In this document: piece by piece, positions 46,347 through 57,334 of the stretch
Layout of the letters: every line of letters starts with the position of its first letter
Numbering within the stretch: the stretch's first letter is position 1
Source: Malania oleifera
Taxonomy: Eukaryota; Streptophyta; Magnoliopsida; Santalales; Ximeniaceae
Direction of reading: 5' to 3'
Assembly: GCF_029873635.1 (NCBI RefSeq)
Contig: NC_080418.1
Coordinates: forward strand, 13,743,562 to 13,807,561
DNA: 64,000 nt
Program-made: the position numbers and the translations under genes
Notes under the pieces: model-generated
Database searches by the model: none
What the model saw: the letters and a program-made list of their open reading frames with translations, nothing else
What the model was told of the DNA's origin: nothing

Positions 46347-49089
46347 CTACAATAACAGAATTGTAAATATCAGAAAATTATTGAGACCAAAGAATTCACG
46401 AGCTAAAAAAATCCATCCGAAGTCTTGCCATTTGCAGGAAAAAAGTCAGAAAGGCATCCATTCTGACCCCAGTGCAACAAAACATGCCGAACACACAGAT
46501 GGAAACTGAAGAAGAAAATATAAAGAATGCGGATGTGAGAGTGAGTGAGAGAGAGAGAGAGCGAGGGGGGGGGGGGGGGGAGAGCTCACCACCCCATCAC
46601 CCGCAAAATAAATAAATAAATGAATAATGGGTGGTGCTTCAACATATACAACTATATAGGGGCTTTCAACCAAGTTCAAAGGGGAAACAAATTAAAAAAT
46701 AAGTGAATAAATAAACTTTTTGCTGTAGGAGCATGTAAGCACAAAATAAGAGACTTTAAAGAATTGAAAGAAGGGGGGCTGGATATAACCCTTGTCAGCT
46801 GTGTGACCTACCCCATAGAGAGGAAAGAACTGCATTAGGTCAACAGCCATTTACTATCCCAATTATTGGGATGAGGCATGATAGCTGCAAAGGAAATATT
46901 CCAGTATATAAAGTAAAACAGCCACTTATGACCTTTGAAATTTTATAATAAAAACAAATTTTCAACGGGAAAAGCAGAGACTAATCTATTTGCTTTTGGT
47001 TCAGGTAGCCAGGTAGGCATGTTGTCCCGAAGTATATGTTTATTCACAGCTAGTATACATCACTGTATTGAGGAATGTTGTTGAGGCAGAAAACAAGACA
47101 TGAATGAAAAATTATACATACAAATTCAAATGTGAAACAAAGTAATTTGCATTGAATAGTACCAGTGGCTAGATATTCAGGAGCTGCATAACCATAGGTC
47201 CCCATGACTCTGGTGGAGACATGGCTTTTATCACCTGTTGGCCCATCCTTGGCCAAACCAAAATCAGAAAGCTTTGCATTGTAGTTCTGCAGAGAATACC
47301 AGAATAGTTTGTTAAAAGGGCCAACGGAAGTGTGAAAAAACCATGTTACAAAAGAGCACGAAGATCCACACCAGAGGGATCACATACCGAATCCAGCAGG
47401 ATATTAGAAGTTTTGAAGTCCCTGTATATTACTTGTGTTTCAGCACTATGAAGAAATGCAAGCCCCTTTGCAGCCCCAAGGGCAACCTTCAAGCGGAGGT
47501 TCCACAAAAGGGGTTGGAAATAAGAGCCTCCTGTTGAACAAGAATTTAAAATTTTCAATCACAAAACAGAATCATTTTTGGTTCGGTAAACAGCATCAAG
47601 GATAGACAGGAAGAACTAACTTCGGAACAAGTGATTCTCCAAGCTGCCCCGAGGCATGAACTCATACACTAGCAGCCGCTGCTCATCCTCCAAGCAATAT
47701 CCAATCAGTTTCACAAGATGAGGATGGTAAAGCTGCCCTAGATAATTCACTTCTGCCTGTGGAGTCACAGATACCAAAAAAAAAATGAATCCAACTCTTA
47801 CAATTTTGAGATACCGGATAACAACAGACATCTTGATCATGATGGGTTCTCCTAGCTAGAAGGCCAAACCAATTTAATTTTAGGGAATGAATTATTGACA
47901 GGATTTGGCGAATTGTTCACTAAAAACATAAACATCAAATATACAATAAGCCAACCCTCCAAATATGAAGAGAATTCGAAGAAAAGTAAAGAAATGAACT
48001 CACCAGCCACTCCTTGTGCCCTTGGAAACCTTCTTGGTTAAGCCTTTTCACAGCAATAACCATACCAGTTCCAGGCCTGGCAGCGGCAAATGAATGTTCA
48101 TCAATCCAACCCTTAAAAACTGAACCAAAACCACCTTCCCCTAATACACTGTCAGGGCGGAAATTCCTTGTGGCCATTTTGACGTCGGCAAAAGTAAAGT
48201 TCTTCAAATTGGAGGACTGCAAGATCTCACCCTCACTCCGAGGAGTTGGAGGTACCGAGGGTGACGAAACCTTGCTTAGATCAATTCCATCTGTGCTGAC
48301 ACATTTCGAATTTGCCCCTGCACAAGCCAATTGTGTGTTGTTTTGGTAAATTAAAGAAAATTTCCATGCTTCCCAGACCCAACTCCATTCCTAATAATCA
48401 ATCTACTGGGAAAATTATATACAAAAACCCAAAATATCATTCTTAAAGGGAAGAAAACTATCTGAATGCCGACATACTATACAAATTTGAATCTTTTAGA
48501 CTAGCAGAAGAACCCACTTCAGATTAGGCATCGGAGGAAAACTTCAAAATAGGGAAGAAAAGGAAGAGTTCACATGCGGGCAGCAACCAAAATATTGCCT
48601 AGCTATAAACTGAGGGCTATGTTTTCAGTAATGCAAACCTATCCTTCAAAGGCAAGAAGAAGTTTGCTCTTTTAGAAAATTAGAAAAAATCATTTCCCAG
48701 AAAAGCAATCTCAGGAATTCGGAATCGAGACCGCAATTTTCCACAAGTCTAGCTAGACCCACTTCAACAAATATATATATTTTTTTTAAAAAAACGAAAG
48801 AAAGAAATTGAACAGGGTATTAAAACTTAAAAGGACTAAAACTTTCAAGATATCCATGGAATGAATATATATATATATATAGTAAATTTAAGGAAAAAAC
48901 ACACGCAGACTAAAGAAAGAAAAGAAATAAACCACAATTTAATCAGCGATATCAGATTAAAAATTAACAGACAAAACAGCTAAAATTAATATATACAAGT
49001 ACATGTGTGAGAATAAGCAGCTCGGAGAGAACAGAACCTGTGTGACACGGGCTCTCAGCTTTGATTCGAGCACTCAAACAAAGCCCCAT
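45901..49089 (-). CDS. Receptor-like cytoplasmic kinase, RLCK VII, APK1/PBL9-10-like (gene 2)
   Basis: Six coding exons (49089-49038, 48317-48004, 47756-47621, 47530-47388, 47286-47163, 46346-45901) give an uninterrupted 404-aa Ser/Thr kinase, the usual length for the APK1/PBL2/PBL9 group. The start [14 protein letters not shown] carries Gly2 for myristoylation and Cys4 for palmitoylation, so plasma-membrane anchoring is expected. Kinase landmarks are [12 protein letters not shown] (76-87), IAVKRL with Lys108, alpha-C Glu124, YRD (203-205), DFG (223-225) and APE (250-252). The activation segment [20 protein letters not shown] is typical. The C-terminal [11 protein letters not shown] resembles APK1. 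In position 174-176 it has PLL where relatives have PLS. All junctions are GT-AG and keep frame. Relatives phosphorylate partners in immune and growth signalling; the exact orthologue is not resolved. Confidence 0.95.
46347..47162 (-). other. Gene 2 intron 5
   Basis: 816 bp, GTACTA to TTGTAG on the minus strand. It contains an AG/G-rich stretch at about 46545-46581. The frames read there are not genes. Confidence 0.8.
47163..47286 (-). CDS. Gene 2 exon 5
   Basis: [20 protein letters not shown] to [10 protein letters not shown] plus one base. Acceptor CTGCAG, donor G/GTACTA. Holds DFG and APE. Confidence 0.94.
47388..47530 (-). CDS. Gene 2 exon 4
   Basis: [15 protein letters not shown] to [15 protein letters not shown]. 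Acceptor CAACAG, donor TCG/GTATGT. Holds the catalytic loop. Confidence 0.94.
47621..47756 (-). CDS. Gene 2 exon 3
   Basis: [20 protein letters not shown] to GSLENHLFR plus one base. Acceptor CCACAG, donor GAA/GTTAGT. Holds the alpha-C glutamate and the hinge. Confidence 0.94.
48004..48317 (-). CDS. Gene 2 exon 2
   Basis: From [15 protein letters not shown] through [20 protein letters not shown], the glycine loop and the catalytic lysine to GHKEWL. Acceptor TGTGCAG, donor CTG/GTGAGT. Confidence 0.95.
48318..49037 (-). other. Gene 2 intron 1
   Basis: 720 bp, GTTCTG to GTGCAG on the minus strand. Includes a short (AT)n near 48865-48880. No gene seen inside. Confidence 0.8.
49038..49089 (-). 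CDS. Gene 2 exon 1
   Basis: 17 codons plus one base: [17 protein letters not shown]. The start is set by the MGxC acylation motif and by the joining phase with exon 2. Donor ACAG/GTTCTG. Confidence 0.92.
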
Positions 49090-50130
49090 AGAAATTACTC
49101 CCAAGAATGCGCAGTTCTCCTTTGGTTCTTCTCTTCCTTCGCTGAAACTCTTCGCCCTGGAACACATCATCAACAACTTCAAGAAAGAAAAGAATATGGA
49201 GCATCAGCTGTGCTGAACTGTAAAGTAAGAATCAGGCTTGATCCGTGACAGATACAGCGGATCGTGGGTGTGATCAAAAGACCTTTTTTTATACACAAAA
49301 GTTAGATTATACTCATGACCAATTGACCATGAAACCTTCACAACTGACCTTCGACTGCAAATCCACTTATTTCATTTTTTTTTTTTTTTAAATCTCAAAG
49401 ATGCATCCAAGCATAAACCATCCACTAAAAAAAACCCAGACCCATAACACAGAACCCAAAAAATTTTAAAAATCGTAACCCACCTCCACCTCTACCTCTG
49501 TGAACCGAAACGAACGCCAAACTACAGATATCCACCGGAGAAGTAAAAGATGAAAGGACAGAAAGGATTGGAGGAAGAAGCAAAGGGGAGAAACAGAGCA
49601 AGAGCAAGGTAGAGCGAGAGAGAGATTTGAGCTGCGGGGGAGGCTCAGCGTTCGCCGCAAGGGAAGGAGAGAGAGAGAGAGATGAAGGAGATCGAGGGAA
49701 GGGGGGAGGATGGTGGCATTAATGGCGGGCTGGCTACTGGTCCCGCTTCAACCTTAGCCTCTTATATTTTGGTCACCCCCTCTCACTCTCTCTCTCTGTA
49801 GCAGAGTCGTAGAGAGAGAAAGAGAGACGATAAGCCTGGCGCGAGGTGGCGAAGATCTCAGCCGTTGGATCAGCACAGGACAGAGCGGTTGATGGGGTCC
49901 ACCAGCTTGGCTTTCCAACTTGCTCCCACCTTCCCCCCCTGTGTGAATTGAAAGAAGGAGAGGCTATGGATTTAATGTATTATAATTATTTTTTGTGAAT
50001 TAAAATTTGGTTTTGGTAAGTGGGGAGGTGGATGGACGTGGGCCCATTCCTCCTTGACTGACATTTAAGCATGTGGTTGCTCCACGTGGCAAGCCTTCCC
50101 AGCGCATACGCCACAGCCGCAGCCCCAGCC
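49090..50130 (-). promoter_or_regulatory. Leader and promoter region of gene 2
   Basis: In minus-strand order from the gene: leader sequence, a CT-rich tract (plus AG at about 49613-49681), a TATA-like AATATAAG (plus 49766-49773) and a second CT run (plus TC at 49786-49799). Further upstream a W-box TTGACT (plus 50054-50059) and a G-box CACGTG (50083-50088) occur. W-boxes are WRKY sites common at defence genes. The start site is inferred, and the leader may contain an intron. Confidence 0.5.
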
Positions 50131-51021
50131 CCAGCCCCAGCCCCCACCCCAAGGGATTCAAACCTATTTCTGGTTATTCCCTTTTTCAACAAAATCTGCC
50201 CCTCTATTTTCTGTCCCAATTGGACACTACAAACTACAAAGCCACTGCTCAATATTTTTTTTTAAAACTTTATAATTTTTCTTTTTGTTAAGCTTAGGAA
50301 ATTTGTGTGAGACTTTACGATCTATTGTAATTTGTTAATTGTGAAAAAAGCCCCGACTAGTTATTTTTGAGAACAAAAATATTCGCTCTCATAAATAGTA
50401 CATTTAGGAATTTTTTGAAGTTTAAAATTTGTGTCGGCTTCTTTTTGTCACGCACATGTTTTATTTTTATAATTTAATTTGATATTTTTTTTTTAAGAAA
50501 ATAATTATTTTATATACGTAATACAAAGAAAGGTGTCTGTGTTTTAATGTTTCATCGATGTCATATTTATTAGAGTTTAGATTGTAATAGAAAGTAGATG
50601 CAAAAGGGTTTTTGATAAAATTGAAATAGGATTTATACTTTTATTCAGTATTTTTTATCGTATATGCTAAAATAAGAATTTGGGAATAAAAATAGGACCA
50701 AATGGTTATAATGCAATCGTATATAATTATATATATTTACTTTGCTCTTGACAGACACTTAGCACATGTACATGGGTAATTAATTAGCAACTCATAGTCA
50801 AGATTATTATTATTTTTTTGAATTTGATGACAAAATTTAGACAAGATAGTTGTTGGAAATTAAAACAACTCTTAGAAATAACTACCACCTTAAAATTTAA
50901 TTTGAGATTTAAATATATTCAGTCATGTCTATTTGAAGAGACATAAATTTTTTAGAATAGTGAATGTTATTTGTAAATTCTCATCCATAAATTTGAGGTC
51001 ATGGTGGTAGAATTAAGCATA

Positions 51022-51069
<48 letters not shown>

Positions 51070-51574
51070 TATTTTTTTTTATGATCAAATACTTTGTTTT
51101 CAGAGAAGTTTTGCCAAAAAAAAACCTTCAAATTTGTTGTCCAAAGATTTCTAATTGATTTTTTTTGTTATCTTTCAAGTGATTTGTGTTTTTTTTTTTT
51201 CTTAAAGCAACTTATTCAAGTGGATGCAAATATCACCTTAAAGATAGTGATTGTTCACATCTTACAACCACGAGAATTATTTTCAATTTTTTTCTCCTCA
51301 TGCTTTGAATACTTATAGCATTTGCTCGTGAAAAAATTATCAAAAAGAAAATTTATATAATGCCAAAGCTTATAAAGTCATATTACGCCTACTCATTTTT
51401 GCCTTCAACATATCTTTTAAACTCCTAACAAATATTATCTTGAATAATCTAATATTCGGTCAAAATTTATTGCCAATGAAATGAAAACATATAAACTAAA
51501 ATTAAAATAAAGTAATATGCATTTAAATGCATGGGTATATCTTAATAATTTTAGAAGTCTAGTTGCTTTCGCCT
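50131..51574. other. No gene seen
   Basis: AT-rich intergenic DNA. A CAGCCC hexamer repeat precedes it at about 50118-50147. A (TC)n run lies at 51024-51063. Confidence 0.6.
51024..51063. repeat. (TC)n microsatellite
   Basis: About 40 bp of uninterrupted TC. Confidence 0.95.
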
Positions 51575-52121
51575 AGTTTGGAACTCAGAAAATATTAAAG
51601 AAAGAAAAGGTAAATATTAAGGAATCCACATTTTCATGTTTGGTTATCGAAAAAATTGAGAGAGAAAATCAAAAATATATCAATTCCATGAATAAAATTT
51701 TAATTTTACAAATCATTAATATTTGAATTTTCTTAATTTTTAATCGTATTAAAACAAACTTTTATTTTTAATCATATTTCGTATAGAAGGAAAATATAAT
51801 AGAAAATGAGTTTTCTCCTTATTCGTTTCCTTTTATTTTCCCAAATTAAATCCTTGATCCAAAGAGATTCTCATGGTACATTTGGAACAAAGATTTTACT
51901 TGAAAAAAGGAAAGTGAGAGGAGAAAGAAGAAGGAACTCATTTTTCATTATATTTTCTTTCTATATTAAATATTATAAAAAATAAAATTTTACTTTATTG
52001 TAATTAAAAATATAAAAAATTAAATACTAATAATGAATTAAATCAATTTTTTTTCATAAAATTAATTTATTTCTAATCCTCCTCATTTTTCTTAATAATC
52101 ATAACTGAAAATACAAATTTC

Positions 52122-52130
<9 letters not shown>
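51575..52130. repeat. Head-to-head inverted repeat (foldback)
   Basis: The arm at about 51625-51870 ends AAATCCTTGATCCAAAGAG. The arm at about 51890-52130 starts TTTGGAACAAAGATTTTACT and is its approximate reverse complement, with only about 20 bp between. Both arms match the repeats at 14210-14465 and 14790-15095. A transcript could fold into a long imperfect hairpin. Confidence 0.7.
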
Positions 52131-52156
<26 letters not shown>

Positions 52157-53381
52157 TTATTTATTTATTTATTTTTTTCCTTTTTTGATATTTTACAAGC
52201 CCCAAACATAGTCTTAATCAATAACCTCACTTCACTTCACACCTACAAGCCTCTTTAGTATCATCTAAACATCACATCATGGTTAATTATCTGCCGCCCC
52301 AAAATGGGAAAATGAAAAAGGAGAAGAAGAATTTCATGTCTTGCACGAAAGATATTCCTAAAAATTGAAGAGATGTTCAGAACCCAAAATCCTAATCGTA
52401 ATCGGACTTTATTTTCCCGGATTCTGAAAATCCGGAAACCAAACACCCCGTCCAACCCACCTAACCTTGACGTTTGCGGCTAATAATCCAAACAACTACT
52501 TTTTAGCTGCTGACGTGTGCTCCCAGTATGGCTTACGTTACCTGCGCCCGCATCGTGACTCATGCGCCCCCACCGCCCGCCGTCGATCTCTCCTCTCCTT
52601 CCCTTCCCAAATCAAATCACCACTGTTCATTTCGAAGACTTTTCCCATCCCCCTTTTAAAATCACGTCCATGCACCTTTCTGAAAACCGTACACCTCATG
52701 GTCCACTCGCTTGGACCCATTTTTTTGGAAGCTGCTGAGTTCACTTGAGCCAGCTGTTTGTTTTTTTTTATAAAAAATAAATAAATAAAAAAAGGCTAAT
52801 AAATTGATAAAAATTGCAATTGCTTGCTTGGAACGGTGTCGTCGCGGCTCCGCTGTGGACGGCTTCCGAAAGTTGCGTCTTCGTAAAGTAGTTTTAATTA
52901 GAAAAGGATTTGGCGTATATAATTAATAAATAAGAATTAAGGCAGCGTTTGGAGGTGATCATTAATAAACAAATAATAATCAGTTAACAATTGATAGTTT
53001 TATTTTAATTGCAGAAATGGGGGCATTGGTCAAAGGGGGGAATGGCAATTTGTCGGCACGTGAACGAGATTGACGGGTCGGTCGTCCCCCTGTCCATATC
53101 CTTACTTTTACTTTCATGGATCCCTTTGAACTTGTCTATTAAATTTAAATATATTTGTTTTTGTTTGCTTATTAAGAATTAATTTTACTTCATTAAGGGC
53201 TGAGACGTAATCTAGTTTAAGTGTTTGGTAATCAATTAAAATAGGCTAAATTTGTTCAAAACTTTATGTAATTTTTTACTTCATTTTCTCTAAATCCATT
53301 TAAATTTAAATTTAAAGTCCAAGCTCCATGCATCCAAACACTAGCTAAGTGTTTGATAAATGTCTAACTTTTAGAATTTAT

Positions 53382-53428
<47 letters not shown>

Positions 53429-53750
53429 TGATACTTTGGAAACAAAATAACTATAAAAAACTACTGAAAAAGTAAGGCACCAAACACAGGATAACAATAG
53501 TTGCAAACTACAATAAGAATCGCGAATGACATACTCAAAAATTTTCTTCTTTTAGACTCAAAACTCTTCTTCAATGGTAGCAAATTTATAAAAATATATA
53601 TAATAAACTAAAATATACATAATTTATTCGTAATTTTCAAACTAATTAATTAAAATGTACATACATTTGCATTTAACATTAGTAATAGTTATTTTAAGTA
53701 ACATTCATTTATGAAAGAAAAATAAATTAAACAAAAGATACACTTTCTAG
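52131..53750. other. No supported gene; GC-richer island at 52460-52750
   Basis: Contains (TA)n and (TTTA)n near 52125-52175 and (TA)n at 53384-53427. The 93-codon frame 52467-52748 sits in a GC-richer stretch (CGCCCGCATCG, CCACCGCCCGCCGTCGATC), but no domain is recognised. It could equally be a promoter or leader relic. Confidence 0.5.
53384..53427. repeat. (TA)n microsatellite
   Basis: About 44 bp of TA. Confidence 0.95.
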
Positions 53751-53858
53751 TAGGGGTGAGCATAATTTGGGTTTGACTGAATTAACTGACCGAGTTCGGT
53801 TGGTTCGGTTCAGTTAATATAGAGGTTCGATTTGGTTCGGTTACAGATTTGGATAATT
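53751..53858 (+). mobile_element. Truncated end of a hAT-like element
   Basis: TAGGGGTGAGCATAATTTGG followed by GGTTCGGTT-rich text is a familiar plant hAT-type end. It is cut by the LTR beginning at 53859. Confidence 0.45.
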
Positions 53859-55538
53859 GTTAGTCGTCATAGCCCGGAGTGTATAGTCTACAGGGGGGGT
53901 GAATAAACTCTTTTCGTGGAATGCGTATTTCTCTACAAAATAAAAACTCTTGGCAAGATACAAGAAATTATATCACAATATAAGTAAATCTAAATCATGT
54001 ATAAGACAAATAAAATGAAGAGAAGGGTAGAGAAAATCAACAATGATATTTTTATGTGGTTCGACACCAAACCTACGTCCACGCCGTGGGACTAACCCAA
54101 GGATTCCAAAATCCACTAAGGAGCTCCTTTACTGGCGAAGAAGCCTTATAACTCGGGAACAAATCCCTACCCACTCACAAAGAACCTTCACCAAACGGTT
54201 CACAAAGAACATTTATAAGAAGATGATGAAAATACAATATGATGCTCCTCAAATGAGCAAATATTAAATACAAAGAAAACCTCACACTATCTCTCAAGTA
54301 ATGAATCAAACACTATTAAAGGGTAAGAGAGAATGAGCACTTGTGAATGAAGAATAACAATGCAAAGTTCTAGGTGATTAGGTTTTGGTATAAGAAGATG
54401 TTTTTCACTAAGAATGATCAAAAGTCTTCAAAACCATGTTAATACAAGTCTAATAGCTTGTATTTATAGCCCAAGAGCCAAATGAGCCGTTGGGGGAGGG
54501 GGGAGGAAGAAAAGATATTTTATTTGGTACACTAGTTGTTTTCCGCCCGTTGGAGCAGTTCTGCCCGTTGGACTCATCGACTAGTCACACACTGCCACTC
54601 GTCGATGAATCCCCTGTGTTCGTCAATAAGTGCTCTAAATCAAAAAAAGTCATCAACATGAAAGTTGTGGCATTTTATCTTAACTTTCTAGGGACACCAA
54701 GATCGTCCTTTTGGACTTTTCTAACAAAAGTTATGCCCCAAATTTCAAAAGGTGTTTAGGAAATTTGATAGGTGCATAACATAGGTTTTGAACCAAACCA
54801 AAAGGCCTTTTAATCACTTGAAAAGTTCTTGGACATAAGTATATGAAAAATATTAAGTCTAATAAAGTTTAATACTTGTCTAAATGAGTTTCCCTTTGAA
54901 TATAAGATATCTTGTTAATAAAAACACATTTAAAAAATCATTTTGATATCTTATATATTTGTATGTCCTTTATAGAAAAATATACTTGACTTCTTTGAAG
55001 CTTTAGGACACAAGACTTGTTTTGATAAAATCGGGACTAAGTATGATGATGTTCAAAATATCAAGATGTTTGAAAACTTGTCCCTTTAGAAAACATATTT
55101 GAGTTTAGGATTCATTTAACAAACTCTTAAGTTTAACTTTGAAAACATGAAGGTTGAGTTTGTGATTTTAGTGCAATCCTATAAACTCATGTGTCCTAGT
55201 ATGCATATGCAATTTGCTCAACTCTTGCTAAAAAATTATGTATGAAACAAAACTGCAAAAGTTACAAGATATAATACCTCAAACAAACACCCATTACATA
55301 AAATCCAACATTAAGCTCCCTTTGGTTGTGCTTGGGTTCTTCCGAGTACGTGTCCATTTTATCTTTCTATGCGAACATCAACTCGGCCCGATCTTTGCCT
55401 TTTGACCAATACTTTATGTATTCGACACTTGTACCTGTACTAAGCACGATATGCAAAGATGGAAAACATTAGAAATTACATATAGGTTAATATCATCAAA
55501 ACACATAAACCATGACAGTGTAGCCACCAAAGCTAACA
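53859..55538 (-). mobile_element. Sirevirus-like copia LTR, copy 2 (complete)
   Basis: 1,680 bp with ends TGTTAG...CTAACA. U5 landmarks (GTGGACGTAGGTTTGG, GTCGAACCACATAAAAA on the minus strand) are as in copy 1. A TATA box lies at plus 54461-54468 and a three-site palindrome array at 54573-54630. A purine tract (minus ACATCATCAAAAGGGGGAAG) follows at the right edge. Confidence 0.82.
54573..54630. promoter_or_regulatory. Palindrome array in Sirevirus-like LTR copy 2
   Basis: Sites start at 54573 (CTCATCGACTAG), 54598 (CTCGTCGATGAA) and 54619 (TTCGTCAATAAG), spacing 25 and 21. They correspond to sites two to four of copy 1. The first site is absent. Confidence 0.65.
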
Positions 55539-55664
55539 TTCTTCCCCCTTTTGATGATGTCTAACATATTAAGAATTTCCTTAATCTTTGCATTTGTGAT
55601 TAAACTAACCATAGCTTAATATGCAAAGATAACTCCATCATTGATGCACTTAATGTCTTAATTT
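55539..55664 (-). mobile_element. Polypurine tract and short internal stub of copy 2
   Basis: Matches 57335-57430 and 18241-18330, then ends where the LINE sequence starts. Confidence 0.65.
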
Positions 55665-56091
55665 TTTCACACATAGTCGGTCCCAAGCCCAGGTTAAGGA
55701 AGAGGGTTGCGTTAGGTAGCTGACAGCCAGCGTAAAATTTGTCAGATCACTATGATATGAATCCTTACCAAATATTTGCTGGGGCGTCCCCTATGAGCAA
55801 CACGTTGCACTTGAACCACCCAGGTGTAGTGAAAGTGGGTGAGGGTGGGCTAGGTCGTCGCCCCAAAGCGATGCGCTGTGTCGGCGCCTGGGTACGGTGT
55901 CAAATATGCGAGAGTTCCTGCATCATTCTGGACGTGGGCAGGTAAAGAAATTAGTTTAGGAAACTAGGATTAGATTAGCAACTTGGAATATAGGGACACT
56001 TACGGGTAAAAGCATGGAAATTTTGGATACAATGATTAGAAGAAGAATTAATATAATTTGCCTTCAAGAAACTAAATGGGCGGGGGAGAAA
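55665..56091 (+). mobile_element. 5' end of an RTE-type LINE with endonuclease start
   Basis: The leader (GTCGGTCCCAAGCCCAGG, GGGTTGCGTTAGGTAGCTGA, GTCGGCGCCTGGGTACGGTG) leads into a 41-codon frame at 55969-56091. It reads IRLATWNIGTLTGKS and NIICLQETKWAG, the opening of the apurinic-type endonuclease of RTE LINEs. The Glu of QETK is a catalytic metal ligand. Coding text stops abruptly at GEK where copia LTR sequence begins. LINEs usually lose their 5' end on insertion, so a 5' fragment points to a later deletion or recombination. Confidence 0.82.
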
Positions 56092-57334
56092 TTAATGAAT
56101 CAAACACTATTAAAGTGCAAGAGCGAATGAACACTTGTGAATGAGGAACAACAATGCAAAGTGCTAGGTGCTTAGGTTTTGGTATAAAAAGATATTTTTC
56201 ACTAAGAATGATCAAAAGCCTTCAAAACCATGTTAATACAAGTCTAATAGCTTTTATTTATAGCCTAAGAGCCAAAGGAGCTATTAACTAGCCTTTGGGA
56301 GGAAGAAAAAATATTTTATTTGGTAAACAAGCCGTTTTCCGCCCGTTGGAGCAGTTCTGCCCGTTGGACTCATCGACTAGTCACACACTGCCACTCGTCG
56401 ACGAATCCCCTATGTTCATCAATGAGTGCCCTGAATCAGAAAAGGTCATCAATACGAAAGTTGTGGCATTTTGTCTTAACTTTATAGGGACACCAAGATC
56501 GTCCTTTTTGGACTTTTTTAACAAAAGTTATGCTCCAAATTCTAAAAAGTGTTCAGGAAATTTGATAGGTGCATGACATAGGTTTTGAACCAAACCAAAA
56601 AGCCTTTTAATCACTTGAAAAGTTCTTGGACAAAAGTATATGAAAAATATTAAGTCTAATAAAGTTTAATACTTGTCCAAATGAGTTTTCCTTTGAATAT
56701 AAGATATCTTATTAATAAAAACACATTTAAAAAACCATTTTGATATCTTATATATTTGTATGTCCTTTATTGAAAATATACTTGACTTCTTTGAAGCTTT
56801 AGGACACAAGACTCGTTTTGATAAAACCGGGACTAAGTATGAAGATGTTCAAAATACCAAGATGTTTGAAAACTTGTCCCTTTAGAAAACGTATTTGAGT
56901 TTAGGATTCATTTAACAAACTCTTAAGTTTAACTTTGAAAACCATGAAGGTTGAGTTTGTGATTTTAGAGCAATCCTATAAACTCATGTGTCCTAGTATG
57001 CATATGCAATTTGCTCAACTCTTACTCCGAAATTATGTATGAAACAAAATCGTAAGAGTTACAAGATATAATACCTCAAACAAACACCTATTACATAAAT
57101 TCAACATTAAGCTCCCTTTGGTTGTGCTTGGGTTCTTCTGAATACGTGTCCATTTGATCTTTCTATTCGAACATTGACTCGGCCCAATCTTTGCCTTTTG
57201 ACAAATACTTTATGTATTCGACACTTGTACCTGTACTAAGCACGATCTGCAAAGATGGAAAACATTAGAAACCAAATATAGGTTAATATCATCAAAACAC
57301 ATAAACCATGATAGTGTAGCCATGAAGGCTAACA
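56092..57334 (-). mobile_element. Sirevirus-like copia LTR, copy 3 (lacks U5 end)
   Basis: Closely similar to 54298-55538 of copy 2, offset about 1.8 kb, and ends CTAACA at 57334. The about 430 bp that should complete the LTR on the left are replaced by the LINE. TATA box at plus 56255-56262. Confidence 0.8.
56369..56426. promoter_or_regulatory. Palindrome array in Sirevirus-like LTR copy 3
   Basis: Sites start at 56369, 56394 (CTCGTCGACGAA) and 56415, spacing 25 and 21, the same as copy 2. Confidence 0.65.

Noticed and set aside
54490-56576. Similar open frames at 17247, 54490 and 56295 sharing SSTSHTLPLVDES-type text, looking like a conserved small protein
   Set aside because: They are the three Sirevirus-like LTR copies. 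The shared text is the palindrome array translated, opposite to LTR transcription.
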